Shown: positions 16,831-25,636 of the stretch, piece by piece | Layout: each line of letters starts with the position of its first letter | Position numbering within the stretch: position 1 is the stretch's first letter | Origin: Pseudomonas fluorescens | GTDB lineage: Bacteria > Pseudomonadota > Gammaproteobacteria > Pseudomonadales > Pseudomonadaceae | NCBI RefSeq assembly: GCF_000968015.1 | Contig: NZ_LACH01000055.1 | Location: 1 to 64,000, forward strand | Length of the DNA stretch: 64,000 nt | Direction of reading: 5' to 3' | Translations under genes and position numbers: made by a program | The notes under the pieces: model-generated | What the model saw: the letters and a program-made list of their open reading frames with translations, nothing else | What the model was told of the DNA's origin: nothing | Databases searched by the model: none

Positions 16831-17741
16831 TGCCGCATCTGGATCAGTTCTCCTTGCACCTGTTCATTCTGGTCTGCGACGAAGGCACCATCGCACGGGC
16901 CAGCGAGCGGGCATTCATCGCGCCATCGGCGGTCAGCAAACGGATCTCCGACATCGAGGTGCGCTTCGGCACGCCGTTGCTCAAACGCAGCAAACGCGGG
17001 GTTGAACCCACGCCAGCTGGTCAAGCTTTGCTGCGGCATGCCCGATTGCTGACGCGAGCGATGGAACGGCTCGACGCTGAGCTCAGCGAATACGCGGAGG
17101 GTGCTCGTGGGCATGTCCGGGTATTAGCGAACGTGTCCTCGATCATGGAGTTTTTGCCGGAAGAACTGTCCGATTTCATGTTGGCCAACCCGAGAATCCA
17201 GGCTGACATCGAAGAGCGTTTCAGCCCGGATGTGGTCCGTGGGGTGGCCGAAGGAAATGCCGACTTGGGTATTTGCAGGCGATCGATGGCCGTGGGCGAT
17301 CTGGAGTTTCTACCTTACCGCCAGGACCATCTGGCCGTCGTGGTGGGGGCGAATCATCCCTTGGCCGATCGCACCAGCCTTGCGTTCGAAGAGACGCTGG
17401 ATTTTGATCACTTGGGATTGTCGGCCTTCGCCACGCTCAATACCTTCATGCGCGAAGATGCGGAAAAGCACGGCCGGGAGTTGCGTTTCCGCTCCTATGT
17501 ATCGTCATTCGACGCCGCGTTCCGGTTGGTGCAGTTCGGGCTGGGACTGGCGGTGTTCCCGCTGGAAGCCGTGGCGCGCTACAGGCAACTGTTCGACTTG
17601 CGCATCATCCCCCTGACCGACGTTTGGGCGCTGGGCGAGTTTGTGATCTGCGTGCGGGATCGTGATGCACTGTCGCTTTCAGCCCGTCGGCTGCTGGATC
17701 ACCTGCTGTTACGGGCACCGCCACGACAAACCATGACCTGA
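16830..17741 (+). CDS. LysR family transcriptional regulator
   Basis: A 303-residue LysR-type protein with an N-terminal helix-turn-helix (IARASERAFIAPSAVSKRISDIEVRFGTPLLKRSKRG, residues about 20-60) and a periplasmic-binding-protein-like effector domain. The ATG overlaps the glcC TAA by one base and is preceded by GAGGGG. It is 105 bp upstream of, and codirectional with, the lyase/CoA-transferase operon, so it probably regulates that operon rather than glc. The 17742-17771 spacer has an imperfect ATCCATC/GATGGAT inverted repeat that could be part of its site. Confidence 0.88.
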   Translation: MPHLDQFSLHLFILVCDEGTIARASERAFIAPSAVSKRISDIEVRFGTPLLKRSKRGVEPTPAGQALLRHARLLTRAMERLDAELSEYAEGARGHVRVLANVSSIMEFLPEELSDFMLANPRIQADIEERFSPDVVRGVAEGNADLGICRRSMAVGDLEFLPYRQDHLAVVVGANHPLADRTSLAFEETLDFDHLGLSAFATLNTFMREDAEKHGRELRFRSYVSSFDAAFRLVQFGLGLAVFPLEAVARYRQLFDLRIIPLTDVWALGEFVICVRDRDALSLSARRLLDHLLLRAPPRQTMT

Positions 17742-17846
17742 ATCCATCCATCGCGGTTGACGATGGATCAGGCCGTGAATCACGTCTTTTCGGCGCCTTG
17801 GTGTCTCTCTAGTCTGAGCCTGTGCTTCAGCCTGTGAGAGAACTTC

Positions 17847-18776
17847 ATGACAACAATAACGATCAACGAAGTCGGTATGCGCGATGGATTGCAGAGCCTT
17901 CAAGCCATCATGCCCACTGCTGCCAAACGCCACTGGATTGATACCGCCTATGCGGCTGGCGTACGCCATATGGAAGTTGCATCCTTTGTGCCTGCCAAAC
18001 TGCTGCCGCAAATGGCCGATGCCAAGGAAGTCGTTGCCCACGCCTTGAGTTACCCCGATCTGGTGGTCTCGGTCCTGGCGCCGAATCTGCGTGGCTGTCG
18101 GGATGCGCTTGAGTCCGGCGCCCACCGCATCATTGCGCCTGTTTCCGTCAGCGCGGCCCACAGCCTGGCCAATGTTCGGCGTACGCCACTGGAAATGGTC
18201 GAAGAGCTGGTGCGGATGTGCCAGTTACGCACCGAGCTGGGCTTGCAAAACGTTCAATTAATTGCCGGAATGTCCGTAGCCTTCGGCTGCACCCGCCAGG
18301 GCGATGTGCCGTTGAGCGACTTGTGCGAATTAACCCGACACGTACTTGAGGCCGGCTGCGATCTGGTCTCGCTCGGCGACACCACTGGCTATGCCAATCC
18401 CGGTCAGGTGGCGATCACGTTGCAGGCGGTCCGAGCCATCGCCGGTGACAAACTCAGGGCTGCGCATTTTCATGACACCCGTGGTCTGGCGCTGGCCAAC
18501 AGTCTGGTGGCCGTGCAGCAAGGCATCACCGAACTCGATTCGTCCCTCGCCGGGCTGGGCGGTTGCCCGTTTGCACCGGGCGCGTCCGGCAACACCGTGA
18601 CGGAAGACCTGGTGTTCATGCTGCACAGCATGGGCTGCGACACCGGCATCGATCTGGCCGCATTGATCGCATCACGAGATGTGCTGCATGCCGCGTTGCC
18701 AGACGAAACCCTTTACGGCTGCATTGCCCGCGCCGGTCTGCCACTCAATTACACACCACCCGCCAGCCGCGCTTGA
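17847..18776 (+). CDS. Hydroxymethylglutaryl-CoA lyase family protein
   Basis: A 309-residue HMGL-like TIM-barrel lyase. Family marks are EVGMRDGLQS (metal and substrate Arg-Asp at about residues 7-13), FHDTRGLALAN (metal His) and GLGGCPFAPGASGNTVTEDL, which carries the catalytic cysteine loop. The family cleaves 3-hydroxy-3-methylglutaryl-CoA to acetyl-CoA and acetoacetate; close relatives cleave citramalyl-CoA to acetyl-CoA and pyruvate. There is no leucine/isovalerate gene nearby; the following CoA-transferase suggests the lyase acts on an acid activated in this operon. Confidence 0.9.
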   Translation: MTTITINEVGMRDGLQSLQAIMPTAAKRHWIDTAYAAGVRHMEVASFVPAKLLPQMADAKEVVAHALSYPDLVVSVLAPNLRGCRDALESGAHRIIAPVSVSAAHSLANVRRTPLEMVEELVRMCQLRTELGLQNVQLIAGMSVAFGCTRQGDVPLSDLCELTRHVLEAGCDLVSLGDTTGYANPGQVAITLQAVRAIAGDKLRAAHFHDTRGLALANSLVAVQQGITELDSSLAGLGGCPFAPGASGNTVTEDLVFMLHSMGCDTGIDLAALIASRDVLHAALPDETLYGCIARAGLPLNYTPPASRA

Positions 18777-18800
18777 GCTGTCCGATCGAGGAAAACATTC

Positions 18801-19991
18801 ATGTCCAGACTTCCATTGGACGGCATTCGTGTCGTCGAAATTTCACACATGGTGATGGGGCCGACCTGCGGAATGATCCTCGGTGACCTCGGTGCCGAAG
18901 TCATCAAGATCGAGCCGACCCGCGGCGATGGAACGCGGCGTCTGCTGGGGGCCGGTGCCGGATTCTTTCGCACCTTCAACCGCAACAAGCAGTGCATCGC
19001 CATCGACGTCAACACCCCGCAAGGGCGCGACGCCGTGCTGGAACTCATCGACACCGCCGACGTGTTCATCGAGAACTTCAAACCCGGGCGCATGCAGAAA
19101 CTCGGCTTCGGTTACGCAGCGATGCGTGAGCGTAACCCGCGCATCATCTATGCCTCGCACAAAGGCTTTCTCAACGGGCCGTATGACAATCGCCTGGCCT
19201 TGGATGAAGTGGTGCAGATGATGGCGGGCCTGGCCTACATGACCGGCCCTGTCGGCAGACCGCTGCGTGCCGGCAGCTCCGTGAACGACATCATGGGCGG
19301 GATGTTCGGGGCTATTGGCGTGCTTGCTGCGCTCAATGACCGGCACACCACCGGTGTCGGCCGTGAAGTGCAAAGTGCGCTTTACGAAAATTGCGTATTG
19401 CTCGCTGCCCAACACATGCAGCAGTACGCCGTGACCGGGCAGGCTGCCGCGCCGATGCCAAACCGCATCAGCGCCTGGGCGATCTACGACGTGTTCGAAT
19501 TTGCCAACGGTGAGCAGATGTTCGTGGCGGCCACCGGCGAAGGGCAGTGGAATGCCTTATGCCAGTTGCTCGGTCAGACCGCATTGCTCGACGACCAGAG
19601 CCTTGCCACCAACAACGATCGTGTACTGCAGCGACCCCGGTTACTGACTCACCTGGCCGAAGTCTTTGCCACGATGGATGCTCAGGCGCTGGCCCTGGAG
19701 TTGGAGGCCCACAGCATTCCCTTTGCACCGATCCGTCGTCCTGAGGAGTTGTTCGACGATCCTCATCTGCTGCAAAGCGGCGGCCTGGCGAATCTCGAAC
19801 TCGAAGATGGATCGTTCACCGCCATGCCATTGCTGCCGTTGTCCCTGGATGGCGAGCGTCTGCAACCGCGTCAATCGATTCCGCGCATCGGCGAGCATAC
19901 GCACAAGGTCATGCGTGAACTTGGTTACAGCGACGAGCACATCGCCGAACTGTGTGCAGCCGGTGTGCTTAAAACGGACGCTCAAGCCTGA
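18801..19991 (+). CDS. CaiB/BaiF family (class III) CoA-transferase
   Basis: A 396-residue formyl-CoA-transferase-like enzyme that moves CoA between acids through an aspartyl thioester. The family N-terminus (LPLDGIRVVEISHMVMGPTC) and the CoA-binding segment FNRNKQ near residue 59 are clear; Asp163 in GSSVNDIMGG is the expected catalytic residue. It follows the lyase by 24 bp. Likely role: charging a dicarboxylic hydroxy acid with CoA for the lyase, with succinyl-CoA or acetyl-CoA as donor. The true substrate is not known. Confidence 0.9.
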   Translation: MSRLPLDGIRVVEISHMVMGPTCGMILGDLGAEVIKIEPTRGDGTRRLLGAGAGFFRTFNRNKQCIAIDVNTPQGRDAVLELIDTADVFIENFKPGRMQKLGFGYAAMRERNPRIIYASHKGFLNGPYDNRLALDEVVQMMAGLAYMTGPVGRPLRAGSSVNDIMGGMFGAIGVLAALNDRHTTGVGREVQSALYENCVLLAAQHMQQYAVTGQAAAPMPNRISAWAIYDVFEFANGEQMFVAATGEGQWNALCQLLGQTALLDDQSLATNNDRVLQRPRLLTHLAEVFATMDAQALALELEAHSIPFAPIRRPEELFDDPHLLQSGGLANLELEDGSFTAMPLLPLSLDGERLQPRQSIPRIGEHTHKVMRELGYSDEHIAELCAAGVLKTDAQA

Positions 19992-20003
19992 GGAGGCGCT
20001 GCC

Positions 20004-20528
20004 ATGGCTATCTATCAATACGACACGCTGATCCCCGTCATCCACGCTGAAACCTTCGTCGCCGAAGACGCCACCGTCATCGGCAATGTCACGCTCGAGC
20101 AGGGCGTCAGTGTCTGGCCCCAGGCGGTTCTGCGTGGTGACAACGAGCCGATTCGAATCGGTCAGCACAGCAACGTACAAGAAGGCGCGGTCTTGCACGC
20201 CGACCCCGGATTTGCGCTGACGGTGGGCAATGGCGTCACCATCGGCCACCAGGCCATGTTGCATGGCTGCACCATCGGAGATGGGGCGCTGATAGGGATT
20301 CAGGCGGTGGTGCTCAATGGTGCGGTTATCGGCAAGAACTGCCTGGTCGGAGCCGGCGCGATTGTCACTGAAGGCAAGGTGTTCCCGGACAACTCCCTGA
20401 TTCTGGGAGCACCCGCCAAAGTGGTGCGAGAGCTGACGCCTGAAGCCATCGCCGGCCTGCAGCGTAGCGCCCAGGACTATGTCGCCAAGGGCCAGGTTTA
20501 CAAGGACAAATTGATTCGAATCAGCTAA
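20004..20528 (+). CDS. Gamma-class carbonic anhydrase family hexapeptide-repeat protein
   Basis: A 174-residue left-handed beta-helix protein with imperfect hexapeptide repeats (VIGNVTLEQGVSVWPQAVLRGD, then IGHQAMLHGCTIGDGALIGIQAVVLNGAVIGKNC). The metal-ligand histidines of the gamma-CA family (EGAVLHAD, GHQAMLHG) are present. Homologues include YrdA, CaiE and the PaaY thioesterase. In an operon with a CoA-transferase and CoA-lyase, a thioesterase that relieves dead-end CoA esters, as PaaY does, is at least as plausible as carbonic anhydrase. It starts 12 bp after the CoA-transferase stop. Confidence 0.85.
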   Translation: MAIYQYDTLIPVIHAETFVAEDATVIGNVTLEQGVSVWPQAVLRGDNEPIRIGQHSNVQEGAVLHADPGFALTVGNGVTIGHQAMLHGCTIGDGALIGIQAVVLNGAVIGKNCLVGAGAIVTEGKVFPDNSLILGAPAKVVRELTPEAIAGLQRSAQDYVAKGQVYKDKLIRIS

Positions 20529-20593
20529 ACCCGTTGAGCAAGGTCCTGAAGGACGTTGCCTCTCTCCAATAATTACAACAATGGAGAAACACT

Positions 20594-21910
20594 ATGGTTG
20601 CCATGACTGGCGAAATCGCACTGGCGCGCAATGAAGAAACGATCAATGAGCTACTGCTCTATCGGCGCGTGGCCTGGCGCATCATGCCGCTGGCCATTAT
20701 CTGCTTTCTGTTTTCCTATTTTGACCGGATCAACATCAGCTTCGCCAAGACCCAGATGCAGCATGAACTGGGCTTGACCGATGCAGCATATGGACTGGCC
20801 GCGAGCATGTTCTTCATCGGCTATGTGCTGTTCGAAGTGCCCAGCAGCCTGGGCCTCAAACGCTACGGCGCCCCAGCCTGGATCTGCCGGATCATGGTGT
20901 CGTGGGGGCTGGCGACCGCGGCAATGATGTTTGCCTACACTCAGTACACGCTCTACTTTTTGCGTTTTCTGATTGGGGTAATGGAAGCCGGTTTTGGTCC
21001 GGCGATTCTGTTCTACTTGGCTTGCTGGTTCCCGAAAAAACATCTGGCGAAGATGAATGGCCTCTGGTTCTTGTCGGTCCCATTGGCGGGAGCATTGGGC
21101 GGGCCGGCTGCCGGGATTTTGTTGGGCACGATGGATGGCGTGCTTGGCCTGGCGGGTTGGCACTGGCTGTTCCTGATGTCGGGTTTACCGTGTGTGGTGC
21201 TGGGTGTGCTGGTGTTGTGGAAACTCGATCGTGACATCGAGTCGGCCAAATGGCTGACAAGGGGAGAGAAAGACCTGCTCGCCGCCAATCTGGCACATGA
21301 CAAAGCCAGGCAAAAGCCGATATTGGGGTCGCTGTGGCGAGTGTTGCTGACGCGGGAAGTCGCGATCATGGCGTTCATCTACTTCGTGATCAAGACAGCT
21401 TCCTATGGCCTCAATTTCTGGATGCCGCACTTGATCAAGTCGTCCGGCGTGCAAAGCGTTTTTTGGGTCGGCATGCTGTCATCCCTGCCTTATATCGTTG
21501 CGTGCATCGGCATGATCTGGCTGACGCGGCTCTCGGACCGCACCGGCGAGCGCAAGAAATACCTGGTGATGTGCCTGCTGCTGGCGGCCGTGGGTTACTT
21601 GCTGGCCTGCCTGTTTTCCGATTCGTCCTGGGCCATGATGGCGGCCTTGGTCCTGGCGACGGCGGGCACGTTCATAGCCATTCCAATCTTCTGGACGATT
21701 CCACAATCGACCTTCTCAGGGCTGGCGATTGCCAGTGGAACCGCAGCCATCAACTCCATTGGCCAGCTCAGCGGCATGGTCGCTCCGGTTATGGTGGGCA
21801 AGATCAACGATGTCTCCGGCACCAGTTATATGGGCATGCTGTCCATCGCGCCGATGATCCTGATCGCGTGCTTTGTGGTCATGCGTTGGGTCAAGAATCC
21901 CAAACCTTGA
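20594..21910 (+). CDS. MFS transporter, anion:cation symporter (ACS) family
   Basis: A 438-residue, 12-helix transporter. DRINISFAKTQMQHELGLTDAAYGLAASMFFIGY (residues about 42-80) is the ACS-family signature, typical of uptake systems for organic acids such as tartrate, phthalate and hydroxyphenylacetate. Last gene of the lyase/CoA-transferase operon, so it probably imports the acid degraded there. The ATG has GGAG 8 bases upstream. A short CCCCTG/CAGGGG hairpin at 21911-21929 follows the stop but has no T-run. Confidence 0.9.
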   Translation: MVAMTGEIALARNEETINELLLYRRVAWRIMPLAIICFLFSYFDRINISFAKTQMQHELGLTDAAYGLAASMFFIGYVLFEVPSSLGLKRYGAPAWICRIMVSWGLATAAMMFAYTQYTLYFLRFLIGVMEAGFGPAILFYLACWFPKKHLAKMNGLWFLSVPLAGALGGPAAGILLGTMDGVLGLAGWHWLFLMSGLPCVVLGVLVLWKLDRDIESAKWLTRGEKDLLAANLAHDKARQKPILGSLWRVLLTREVAIMAFIYFVIKTASYGLNFWMPHLIKSSGVQSVFWVGMLSSLPYIVACIGMIWLTRLSDRTGERKKYLVMCLLLAAVGYLLACLFSDSSWAMMAALVLATAGTFIAIPIFWTIPQSTFSGLAIASGTAAINSIGQLSGMVAPVMVGKINDVSGTSYMGMLSIAPMILIACFVVMRWVKNPKP

Positions 21911-21960
21911 CCCCTGCGATGCACCAGGGGCCAAGACTTGAGAATGGCGGGCTACATCAA

Positions 21961-23724
21961 TCAATGCCCACCAACAACCATATGACTGAACGGCGCCACA
22001 TACGCCTGCAATGTCACTAAACCACCGACCAAGATGGCCAGGATGATCGAGTGGAAAAACACATAACGCAGGATTTCCCCTTCATGCCCGTACCAGCGGG
22101 TGGCGGTGGAGGCCACCACGATTGACTGCGCGTCGACCATCTTGCCCATGACCCCACCGGAACTGTTGGCGGCAGCCATCAACACCGGGCTGATCCCCAG
22201 CTGCTCGGCGGTCACCCGTTGCAAGCCGCCGAACAGCACGTTGGACGCCGTATCCGAACCGGTCAATGCCACGCCGAGCCAGCCGAGCAGGGTGCCGAAC
22301 ATGGGGTAGAAGATGCCCGTCGCGGCGAAGGCCAGGCCCATGGTCGCGTCCAGACCTGAATAGCGGGTGAGGAAGCCCAGGGCGAGCATCGCGACGATGG
22401 TGATCAGCGAGTAACGCACGACCCAGATCGTTCGCAGGTACTGGTGGATCAGCTGTGGAATGGAATAACCCATCAGCAGTCCGCCGAGGATCGCCGCCAG
22501 CAGGATGCCGCTACCGGTGCTGGTGAGCCAGGTGAACTTGTAGATCGCGTCCTCGGCTTTAGGCGCGGGCACTACAGGCGGGACCTTCTCGATCTGCTGG
22601 TGAATCGTGGTGAACGTCACGATCGGGGCGAAGATCGGATTCGCTTCGCGCATCGGTTTGCCCTGAGGGTCGAGCTTGGCCGAGTGAGTGGCCGGATCAA
22701 TCGCCGGGCGGGTATCGAACATGTTTTTGAAACCCTGGGTGCCCCAGGCGAACACGAACACGGTGAGGATTATCCACGGCATCCACGCACGCATCACCGC
22801 AGGCTTGGCATCGCTGGCAAAGGTCGCGCTGGCGACGGGTTTTTCGTCATGCTCTTCGGCAATCTTGGAGTTGTCGACGCGCCCGGACAGTGCGGCGGAG
22901 GTATGCACGGTGGTCGGTTTCCAGACCCTGAGGAAACCGGTCAGGCAGGCCATGGAAATCAGTGCGGCGATCACGTCCACCAACATCGGCCCGTGGTAGT
23001 TGGACACCAGGAACTGCGGCACGGCAAAACTGACCCCGGCCACCAAAATCGGCGGCCAGATTTCCAGCATCTTGCGCCAACCGGCGAAGGCCCAGATCAA
23101 CCAGAACGGCACGATCACCGAGAAGAACGGCAATTGCCGGCCGACCATCATCGACAGCTCCATTTCATCCAGCCCGGTCACCTTGGCCAGGGTGATGATC
23201 GGCGTGCCCAGCGCCCCGAACGCCACGGGCGCGGTGTTGGCGATCAACGCCAGGCCAGACGCGGCCAGTGGCGAGAAGCCCAGCCCGATCAGAATTGCCC
23301 CGGTCACCGCCACCGGCGTACCGAAGCCTGCGGCCCCTTCGAAGAACGCACCGAAGCAGAAGGCAATCAGCAGCAGTTGCAGGCGTCGATCGTCGGTGAT
23401 GCGTGCCAGGGAATCCTGCAGCACTTTGAACGAGCCGTTCTCGGTGGTCAGCCGATGCAGGAAGATGATGTTGAGCACAATCCAGCCAATGGGTAGCAGG
23501 CCGTTGGCGGCGCCGTACAGTGCGGCTGAGCCGGCCATGTTCGCCGGCATGCCGAAGGCGAAGATCGCGATCACCAGCGCAGACGCCAGGGCCATCAATG
23601 CGGCCAGATGCGCCTTGACATGGAAAAACGCCAGGGCTGCCAGCATCACCACGACCGGCACTGCTGCCATGATGGTTGAAAGTATCGGGTTACCGAACGG
23701 ATCGTAGATTTGCTGCCAGACCAT
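21961..23724 (-). CDS. lldP: L-lactate/glycolate permease, LldP family
   Basis: A 587-residue membrane permease of the LctP family (about 12-14 helices; characteristic GAFFEGAAGFGTPVAVTGAILIGLGF, DAQSIVVAS and NSSGGVMGKMVDAQS segments). It imports L-lactate, D-lactate or glycolate with protons. A soluble loop of about 45 residues rich in charged residues (EEHDEKPVASATFASD) is in the middle. No lldD/lldE gene is adjacent; with glcDEFGB 6 kb away, a glycolate permease role (GlcA) should be considered. Start 23724 is chosen for its GAGGTGG ribosome site and family N-terminus MVWQQIYDP. Confidence 0.88.
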   Translation of the reverse strand: MVWQQIYDPFGNPILSTIMAAVPVVVMLAALAFFHVKAHLAALMALASALVIAIFAFGMPANMAGSAALYGAANGLLPIGWIVLNIIFLHRLTTENGSFKVLQDSLARITDDRRLQLLLIAFCFGAFFEGAAGFGTPVAVTGAILIGLGFSPLAASGLALIANTAPVAFGALGTPIITLAKVTGLDEMELSMMVGRQLPFFSVIVPFWLIWAFAGWRKMLEIWPPILVAGVSFAVPQFLVSNYHGPMLVDVIAALISMACLTGFLRVWKPTTVHTSAALSGRVDNSKIAEEHDEKPVASATFASDAKPAVMRAWMPWIILTVFVFAWGTQGFKNMFDTRPAIDPATHSAKLDPQGKPMREANPIFAPIVTFTTIHQQIEKVPPVVPAPKAEDAIYKFTWLTSTGSGILLAAILGGLLMGYSIPQLIHQYLRTIWVVRYSLITIVAMLALGFLTRYSGLDATMGLAFAATGIFYPMFGTLLGWLGVALTGSDTASNVLFGGLQRVTAEQLGISPVLMAAANSSGGVMGKMVDAQSIVVASTATRWYGHEGEILRYVFFHSIILAILVGGLVTLQAYVAPFSHMVVGGH

Positions 23725-23896
23725 GTTCCACCTCTGCTTTTTATTGTTGGGAGTGCAGACCCCGTGGGGGCGGTGGCTTCTAGTATAGGTGGCATTACGC
23801 CGCTGTCCTGGCAGGCCTTTTAGTGGGCCGCACTGAGCTAACATGGCCAATGGGTAAATGCGCTACTCGGACTTCAACGACGGGAGAAATACAGCC

Positions 23897-24133
23897 ATGA
23901 CTGAACGCCATATGCACCACAAGGAAACGCTGTCGAACGGATGCAAGATCGAGGTCAAAGCCGAGATATTGAAGGACGGCTCGCTGGGGATGTTCATCGG
24001 TGTTTACCGGCCCGATGGCACGGCCATTTTTGAGGACCACGATCCAAAACCGCATCTGCTGGACATGGAGGCTGCCTTCGACTGGGGGATCGAAAAGGCC
24101 AAGACCCTCGGCAACAGTCAAAAAACGCTGTAA
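23897..24133 (+). CDS. Conserved small hypothetical protein
   Basis: A 78-residue soluble protein (MTERHMHHKETLSNGCKIEV...). It begins with a His-rich stretch and has an amphipathic beta pattern (GCKIEVKAEILKDGSLGMFIGVYRPDGTAIFEDH), followed by a C-terminal helix (LLDMEAAFDWGIEKAKTL). GGGAG lies 10 bases upstream of the ATG at 23897. I do not recognise a named family; the pattern suggests a small compact beta-sheet/helix domain. Followed at 42 bp by the DUF1801 gene on the same strand. Confidence 0.65.
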   Translation: MTERHMHHKETLSNGCKIEVKAEILKDGSLGMFIGVYRPDGTAIFEDHDPKPHLLDMEAAFDWGIEKAKTLGNSQKTL

Positions 24134-24175
24134 CACCCGGTTTTCGACACCCTCATGAAGAAGGCGACAACCACC

Positions 24176-24592
24176 ATGAACAAAGAGCAGGTCGGTGCAA
24201 AGGAAGAAGAGGGCGCAGATTCTGCCTCTCAGCTGATCGACGCGAGAATCAAGGAGCTGGGAGATTGGCGGGGTGAGATGCTCGCTCGAGTCCGAACGCT
24301 CATCCGGCAAGCCGACCCCGACGTGGTCGAGGAATGGAAGTGGCGGGGCGTTCCAGTGTGGTCGCACGGCGGAATCATCTGCACCGGCGAGACCTACAAG
24401 CAGGTCGTGAAGCTGACGTTTGCCAAGGGCGCCTCGCTGGAGGACCCTTCAGGCCTCTTCAACGCCAGCCTCGAAGGCAACACCCGACGTGCGATTGATT
24501 TGCATGAGGGCGACACGATTGATGAGAACGCCTTGAAGGCGCTGATTCTCGCCGCCGTGGCGCTCAACACAAGCGGGCGTGCGAAACCCTGA
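24176..24592 (+). CDS. DUF1801 (YdhG-like) family protein
   Basis: A 138-residue protein of the DUF1801/YdhG_co fold. The conserved core is MLARVRTLIRQADPDVVEEWKWRGVPVWSHGGIICTGETYKQVVKLTFAKGASL (about residues 40-95). Members are small cytoplasmic proteins with an SCP-like/YjbR-like fold; some are linked to iron metabolism but the function is unknown. An in-frame ATG at 24155 would add seven residues; AAGG upstream of 24176 makes that start more likely. Stands alone, convergent with the next LysR. Confidence 0.8.
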   Translation: MNKEQVGAKEEEGADSASQLIDARIKELGDWRGEMLARVRTLIRQADPDVVEEWKWRGVPVWSHGGIICTGETYKQVVKLTFAKGASLEDPSGLFNASLEGNTRRAIDLHEGDTIDENALKALILAAVALNTSGRAKP

Positions 24593-24625
24593 CGCCGCCT
24601 CGCCGACAGGTTTCGGTTTCAAGCG

Positions 24626-25555
24626 CTAAGGTCGGGGCAACTGCCATGGCGCGCCTCGCGCAAACGCTGCCTCGATCCAGTGCTTGAACGCAGTCGTCGT
24701 TGCCGTGTTGTACTTGGCTGACGGGCGCACCAGATAGACACCCGCGTCTGCATCCAGCTGCCAGTCGGGAAGCACTCTGATGAGATGACCGCTATCGATG
24801 TCCCTCGTCATGAGCCACTCACCGCCGGCAAGAATGCCCAGCCCCATGCGGGCAGCGGACAGGAGCGCCTCATTGTCGTTACTGACCATGGCGCTGCGCA
24901 CCCTGATGCTCTGCTGATCGCCATCACGCGTCAGCTTCCATTCCGGGTACGAATGCAGTCCGGTGAAGCCCAGGCAATTGTGATCAGCGAGGTCTGCCGG
25001 TGTCTTCGGTTCGCCCCGGCGTTGCAGGTAGGCGGGTGCAGCACAGAGGATTCGGCGGTGATCGCACAGCTTCCTGGCGACCAGTCGATTGTCTGACAGC
25101 TCACCGATTCGGATCGCGGCATCGAAACCCTCCGCGACGATGTCGACGAATCGCTCCGAGTATTCGACCTCCAGCGACACCTCGGGGTAAGCCAGGGCGA
25201 ACTCCGACACCAGCGCGCTGAGCCATAATCGTCCCATCGCGGCTGGCAGGGCGAGTCGCAACCGTCCCCTGACCTGTGCCGCGCCTTGGGCTGCCTCTTG
25301 CTCCGCTTGGGAAATCAAACTGACGGCATGACCAAGCTGCGAGACCAGACGCTGTCCCTCGTCGGTAAAACGCAGTTGCCTTGTGGTTCGTTCCACCAGA
25401 CGTATTCCGAGACGAAGTTCCAACGCGCTGAGCCGTTTGGACAGCACCGACGGGTGCCGTTGCAGCCTCCTTCCGGCGGCGGCAAAAGAGCCGTGTTCGG
25501 AGAGCGCCAAGAGTGTGGCGAGTTCATCTGCCTGTCGGCTATCGAACAGATCCAT
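24626..25555 (-). CDS. LysR family transcriptional regulator
   Basis: A 309-residue LysR regulator: helix-turn-helix at residues 15-60 (LSEHGSFAAAGRRLQRHPSVLSKRLSALELRLGIRLVERTTRQLRF) and a CrgA-like effector domain. It lies 81 bp downstream of the quinone-oxidoreductase gene on the same strand and may control it, as such pairs often do in Pseudomonas. No operator was recognised. Confidence 0.88.
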   Translation of the reverse strand: MDLFDSRQADELATLLALSEHGSFAAAGRRLQRHPSVLSKRLSALELRLGIRLVERTTRQLRFTDEGQRLVSQLGHAVSLISQAEQEAAQGAAQVRGRLRLALPAAMGRLWLSALVSEFALAYPEVSLEVEYSERFVDIVAEGFDAAIRIGELSDNRLVARKLCDHRRILCAAPAYLQRRGEPKTPADLADHNCLGFTGLHSYPEWKLTRDGDQQSIRVRSAMVSNDNEALLSAARMGLGILAGGEWLMTRDIDSGHLIRVLPDWQLDADAGVYLVRPSAKYNTATTTAFKHWIEAAFARGAPWQLPRP

Positions 25556-25636
25556 GCAACGGCAAACCTCGCAAATTCAAGCAAACAAACGGTGCTGATG
25601 AAGGCTCGGGGGCATAGGTTTCGTCCCGGCGTCTAC

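Noticed and set aside
22444..23496. 350-residue frame opposite lldP
   Set aside because: Antisense shadow of the GC-rich permease gene; Arg/Gly/His-rich, no ribosome site, no fold-like pattern.
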